Shown piece after piece: positions 7,491 to 9,220 of a stretch of DNA of 9,220 nt. Positions within the stretch are counted from its first letter, which is position 1. Each line of letters begins with the position of its first letter. This DNA comes from Rhodospirillaceae bacterium. Its GTDB lineage: Bacteria > Pseudomonadota > Alphaproteobacteria > UBA9219. The translations under genes were made by a program, and so were the position numbers. Location: NCBI GenBank assembly GCA_003486725.1, contig DNGD01000005.1, forward strand, positions 677 through 9,896, read 5' to 3'. The notes beneath the pieces were generated by a model that was given only the letters and a program-made list of their open reading frames with translations, was not told the origin of the DNA and did no database searches.

Positions 7491-7769
7491 ATGACAATGG
7501 AACCCAAGACGGAAAAGAAAGCGGCGACAGCCGCCCCTGCAGCCAAGAAGCCAGTCGCGAAGAAAGCGGCAGCTCCTGCCAAGGGTAAGACGATCGTTGT
7601 TGTGATGCATGGCAGCACCACCTGCGTGAAGCCTGGTATGCGCGAAACGCTCGCCGGTCTAGGCCTGCGCAAGCCACGTGACAGCCGTACGCTTGAAGAT
7701 ACGCCCTCCGTTCGCGGTATGGTGCGCAAGGTGCGTCATCTTGTTCACATCGAAGGCGAGACGGCCTAA
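7491..7769 (+). CDS. rpmD: 50S ribosomal protein L30 with Lys/Ala-rich N-terminal extension
   Basis: L30 is a small 23S rRNA-binding protein of the 50S subunit, normally about 60 residues. The core here is residues 32-92: KTIVVVMHGSTTCVKPG, then RETLAGLGLRKPRDSRTLED and TPSVRGMVRKVRHLVHIEGE, the standard L30 pattern. In front lie about 31 residues made mostly of Ala (11), Lys (8) and Pro (4). The extension is real in the sequence: no ATG, GTG or TTG with a ribosome site falls at the usual core start. Starts at GTG 7485, ATG 7491 or ATG 7497 are all in frame; I chose 7491, with AAGAAG (7480-7485) upstream. The order rpsE-rpmD-rplO is canonical. The extension may be a disordered rRNA-binding arm, which is inference. 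Confidence 0.93.
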   Translation: MTMEPKTEKKAATAAPAAKKPVAKKAAAPAKGKTIVVVMHGSTTCVKPGMRETLAGLGLRKPRDSRTLEDTPSVRGMVRKVRHLVHIEGETA

Positions 7770-7794
7770 GGCAATAGACAGAATTGTAAGGAAA

Positions 7795-7799
7795 AAGGA
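7795..7799 (+). promoter_or_regulatory. Shine-Dalgarno site favouring the downstream rplO start
   Basis: AAGGA at 7795-7799 is eight bases from ATG 7808 but only two from ATG 7802. A second AAGGA at 7788-7792 would suit 7802 at nine bases, so both starts may be used. Similarity of the N-terminus ([12 protein letters not shown]) favours 7808. Confidence 0.5.
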
Positions 7800-7807
7800 C
7801 TATGACC

Positions 7808-8290
7808 ATGAAACTCAACGATTTGCGCGATAATCCAGGCGCTCGCAAGAAGCCGATGTCCGTTGGACGCGGTATCGGTTCCGGCAAAGGCAAGACCTGC
7901 GGCCGTGGCGTCAAAGGTCAAAAGGCTCGTTCGGGCGTTTCCATTCGCGGTTTTGAAGGCGGCCAGATGCCATTGCATCGTCGTCTGCCTAAGCGCGGCT
8001 TCAAGTCGATGTTCCCCAAGGATTATGCCGAGCTGAACACAGGCCGTTTGCAGGACGCCATCGATGATGGCCGTATCAGCAACAAGGCGCCGATCACCGA
8101 AGACATGCTTTTGGAAACCGGCATCGTGTCGAAGTCCAAGGACGGCGTCCGTTTGCTTGGCAAGGGTGCTATCACCGCCAAGGTCGAACTCATTGTTGCC
8201 GGCGCAACGGCTTCGGCTGTTGCTGCTGTTGAAAAGGCAGGCGGCAAGGTTACGATCCTTGCTCCCAAGAAAGAAGAAAAAGCCGCTTAA
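7808..8290 (+). CDS. rplO: 50S ribosomal protein L15
   Basis: L15 threads a long basic N-terminal arm through 23S rRNA and is needed late in 50S assembly. From ATG 7808 it has 160 residues, slightly above the usual length because of the end [11 protein letters not shown]. The start [16 protein letters not shown] and the glycine-rich arm [24 protein letters not shown] (20-43) are diagnostic, followed by [15 protein letters not shown] (51-65). An ATG two codons earlier (7802) is also possible. It is the last gene of the cluster here: a strong terminator begins 22 bases after its stop, and secY, the usual neighbour, is absent. Confidence 0.97.
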   Translation: MKLNDLRDNPGARKKPMSVGRGIGSGKGKTCGRGVKGQKARSGVSIRGFEGGQMPLHRRLPKRGFKSMFPKDYAELNTGRLQDAIDDGRISNKAPITEDMLLETGIVSKSKDGVRLLGKGAITAKVELIVAGATASAVAAVEKAGGKVTILAPKKEEKAA

Positions 8291-8311
8291 GCTTTTCACT
8301 TCATCGCTTAT

Positions 8312-8342
8312 AAAAAACCCGCCATAAACTGGCGGGTTTTTT
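8312..8342 (+). terminator. Rho-independent terminator of the ribosomal-protein operon (potentially bidirectional)
   Basis: AAAAAACCCGCCA (8312-8324) pairs perfectly over 13 bases with TGGCGGGTTTTTT (8330-8342) around the loop TAAAC. The right arm ends in six T's. The matching A-run on the left means it could also stop - strand transcription. It starts 22 bases after the rplO stop. Confidence 0.93.
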
Positions 8343-8460
8343 GTTATTAGTTAATGGATGTCGTCTCTGTTTTTCTCGTCTGGCTGTTCGAGGTATGGAG
8401 AAATCCCTTTGGTGCATCGAAAAAAATGCGGGATAATCATTGTATGAATACATTAATGCA
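8343..8460. other. Gene-free spacer between two convergent terminators
   Basis: This stretch of about 118 bases is A/T-rich. I see no credible gene, promoter pair or RNA gene in it. There are only short inverted repeats: GCAT/ATGC around an A-run (8414-8429), TGTAT/ATACA (8441-8452) and the palindrome CATTAATG. Transcription from either side should be stopped before or within it. Confidence 0.6.
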
Positions 8461-8490
8461 AAAAAGTGCGGCGCCGAAGCGCCGCACTTT
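8461..8490 (-). terminator. Rho-independent terminator of the phasin gene with cUUCGg tetraloop
   Basis: Bases 8463-8474 (AAAGTGCGGCGC) pair perfectly with 8479-8490 (GCGCCGCACTTT). Read on the - strand the loop is TTCG closed by C-G, the unusually stable cUUCGg tetraloop, and the stem is followed by a run of T's (complement of 8461-8465). It lies about 36 bases beyond the phasin stop. On the + strand only three T's follow, so it mainly serves the - strand gene. Confidence 0.9.
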
Positions 8491-8526
8491 GCTTGATCTT
8501 TAACCACTGACAACTGAAGGCAGAGC

Positions 8527-9057
8527 TTATTTCTTCATCATGCCTTGGATGCCGTCCATGCTTTCGCATACGGCGTTGCTGACCGTTTGCATTGTCTGCA
8601 TCTGGTTTTGCGACAGAAGCTCGGACAGCTCCTTAAGGCTGGAAACACAACCTTCGATCGTTGACTTCGTGGCTTCAACTTGCTTTGCGACCTTTTCTTC
8701 AGCCGTAGGGGCCTGCATAACAGCCTGAACCAGGTTGCTGGTTGCGTCAAAGCTCTGGCGAGCCAGATCAGCCTGACGGCGCATGTAGGCTTGCATGTTT
8801 TCAAAAGCTTTTTGATTGTTGCTGGCGATGGCTTCCAAGCCTTTGCGCTGGCTGGCCATCATCGACTCGACATCGACGTTGGGCATTTTGTATTCGCCCA
8901 TCATTTTTGTCATGTCAGGGAATTTGGACATGTCCATCATCTTCGACATATCCATGAACTTTGACATATCCATCATTTTGGATGCGTCCATGAACTTGGA
9001 CATATCCATAAACTTAGAGAAATCAGCGTCTAAGAAGGGGTTCTTTTGGTTTGACAT
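8527..9057 (-). CDS. Phasin-family protein with N-terminal methionine-rich hexapeptide repeats
   Basis: Phasins coat polyhydroxyalkanoate granules or act as small helical stress-related proteins. The 176 residues fit the family. Residues 57-165 look like an alphaproteobacterial phasin domain: KMPNVDVESMMASQRKGLEA, then NQKAFENMQAYMRRQADLARQSFD, followed by long amphipathic helices and a Met-rich end QGMMKK. There is no signal peptide or membrane segment. Residues 12-53 are seven tandem hexapeptides of pattern D-(M/F/A)-(S/T)-K-(F/M)-(M/P), with 14 Met in 42 residues; residues 54-59 may be an eighth degenerate copy. The ATG (9055-9057) has GAGGA six bases upstream on the - strand. No PHA synthase or depolymerase is in view, so a storage-granule role is inferred from the family only. 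The gene is convergent with the ribosomal operon and has its own promoter and terminator. Confidence 0.85.
   Translation of the reverse strand: MSNQKNPFLDADFSKFMDMSKFMDASKMMDMSKFMDMSKMMDMSKFPDMTKMMGEYKMPNVDVESMMASQRKGLEAIASNNQKAFENMQAYMRRQADLARQSFDATSNLVQAVMQAPTAEEKVAKQVEATKSTIEGCVSSLKELSELLSQNQMQTMQTVSNAVCESMDGIQGMMKK
8899..9024 (-). repeat. 18-bp tandem repeat array (7 units) inside the phasin gene
   Basis: Seven in-frame 18-base units encode hexapeptides of the DMSKFM type (residues 12-53). Units differ at several bases, mostly exchanging Phe/Met at position five and Met/Ala/Phe at position two. A diverged unit (GEYKMP, 8881-8898) follows, resembling the short segment that precedes the domain in related phasins. 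Only whole-codon gain or loss keeps the frame, and 18-base steps do so. Confidence 0.9.
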
Positions 9058-9063
9058 TGGAGA

Positions 9064-9068
9064 TCCTC
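9064..9068 (-). promoter_or_regulatory. Shine-Dalgarno site of the phasin gene
   Basis: On the - strand this reads GAGGA, six bases before the ATG at 9057. It supports that start as opposed to internal Met codons in the repeat array. Confidence 0.75.
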
Positions 9069-9143
9069 ATGCCTTTTGTTAACTGTTGTCAGGAGCCATC
9101 GTATCAAGCCATACGGCGGCAGTGGGTATGGTTAATAAAGATG

Positions 9144-9172
9144 AATATGCCGATTCTTAACCAATTTGTCAC
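9144..9172 (-). promoter_or_regulatory. Candidate sigma-70-type promoter for the phasin gene
   Basis: On the - strand, GTGACA (9172-9167; five of six to TTGACA) is followed after exactly 17 bases by CATATT (9149-9144; four of six to TATAAT). Transcription would start near 9137, giving an untranslated leader of about 80 bases. The bases upstream (9173-9220) are rich in A/T runs, which may act as an UP-like element. This is pattern matching only; no other gene is visible in 9058-9220. Confidence 0.5.
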
Positions 9173-9220
9173 GTACTTTTTTACCATATTTTTTGGCTCA
9201 AAAGCTGGGTTTTTTGAAAT

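Noticed and set aside
7470..7498. Possible internal promoter: TTGACT, 17 bases, GACAAT before rpmD
   Set aside because: The match is modest (5/6 and 4/6), it overlaps the rpmD start so the transcript would lack it, and chance matches of this quality are common.
8380..8400. GTTCGAG in the spacer, reminiscent of a tRNA T-loop or attachment site
   Set aside because: No T-stem or acceptor pairing can be built around it and no integrase or mobile element is nearby.
8301..8513. A 70-codon - strand open frame downstream of the phasin gene
   Set aside because: It runs through both terminator hairpins, has no recognisable domain and no convincing ribosome site, so it is very unlikely to be a gene.
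8540..9082. Several + strand open frames opposite the phasin gene, some His-rich
   Set aside because: They are antisense shadows: the His-rich stretch is the complement of the Met-codon repeats (CAT for ATG), and the - strand frame has the family match, ribosome site and terminator.
9188..9215. T-runs around GGCTCAAAAGCTGGG near the window end as a terminator of a further gene
   Set aside because: The pairing is only about four base pairs with wobble, too weak to call, and no upstream gene is visible in the window.

Overview
The window carries most of a bacterial ribosomal-protein supercluster (S10 and spc operons joined), all on the + strand, and then one convergent gene on the - strand. 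Several things point to an alphaproteobacterium. L22, L15 and S14 look like Rhodospirillales-type family members. S14 is the zinc-free long form. The last gene is an alphaproteobacterial-style phasin. Base composition looks moderate and I did not measure it. I cannot name the genus.

Positions 2-8290 hold rplD (3' end only), rplW, rplB, rpsS, rplV, rpsC, rplP, rpmC, rpsQ, rplN, rplX, rplE, rpsN, rpsH, rplF, rplR, rpsE, rpmD and rplO. Intergenic gaps are about 50 bases or less. rplD/rplW overlap by 4 bases and rplN/rplX by 1. No terminator separates the S10 part from the spc part at rpsQ-rplN, so the block is probably one transcription unit whose promoter lies upstream of the window. All 18 complete ribosomal genes end in TAA, 13 of them as TAAG, and at several junctions the stop codon runs straight into the next Shine-Dalgarno sequence. 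The products assemble on 23S/5S rRNA (L proteins) and 16S rRNA (S proteins).

Positions 8291-8526 form the boundary. A perfect 13-bp stem terminator (8312-8342) follows rplO directly. The usual next genes (secY, adk, rpsM, rpsK, rpoA, rplQ) are absent. After about 120 bases without a recognisable gene comes a second strong hairpin (8461-8490), which reads as the terminator of the - strand gene and has a cUUCGg tetraloop.

Positions 8527-9057 (- strand) encode a 176-residue phasin-family protein. Its N-terminus carries a tandem array of seven methionine-rich hexapeptides (consensus D-M-S-K-F/M-M). A plausible sigma-70-type promoter for it lies at 9144-9172. The last ~160 bases hold this promoter region and no gene.

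The points most worth a second look are the loss of the spc operon tail after rplO, the hexapeptide array in the phasin, the Lys/Ala-rich additions on L30 (N-terminal) and L22 (C-terminal), and a hairpin between rplF and rplR. I saw no wholly new multi-gene system.
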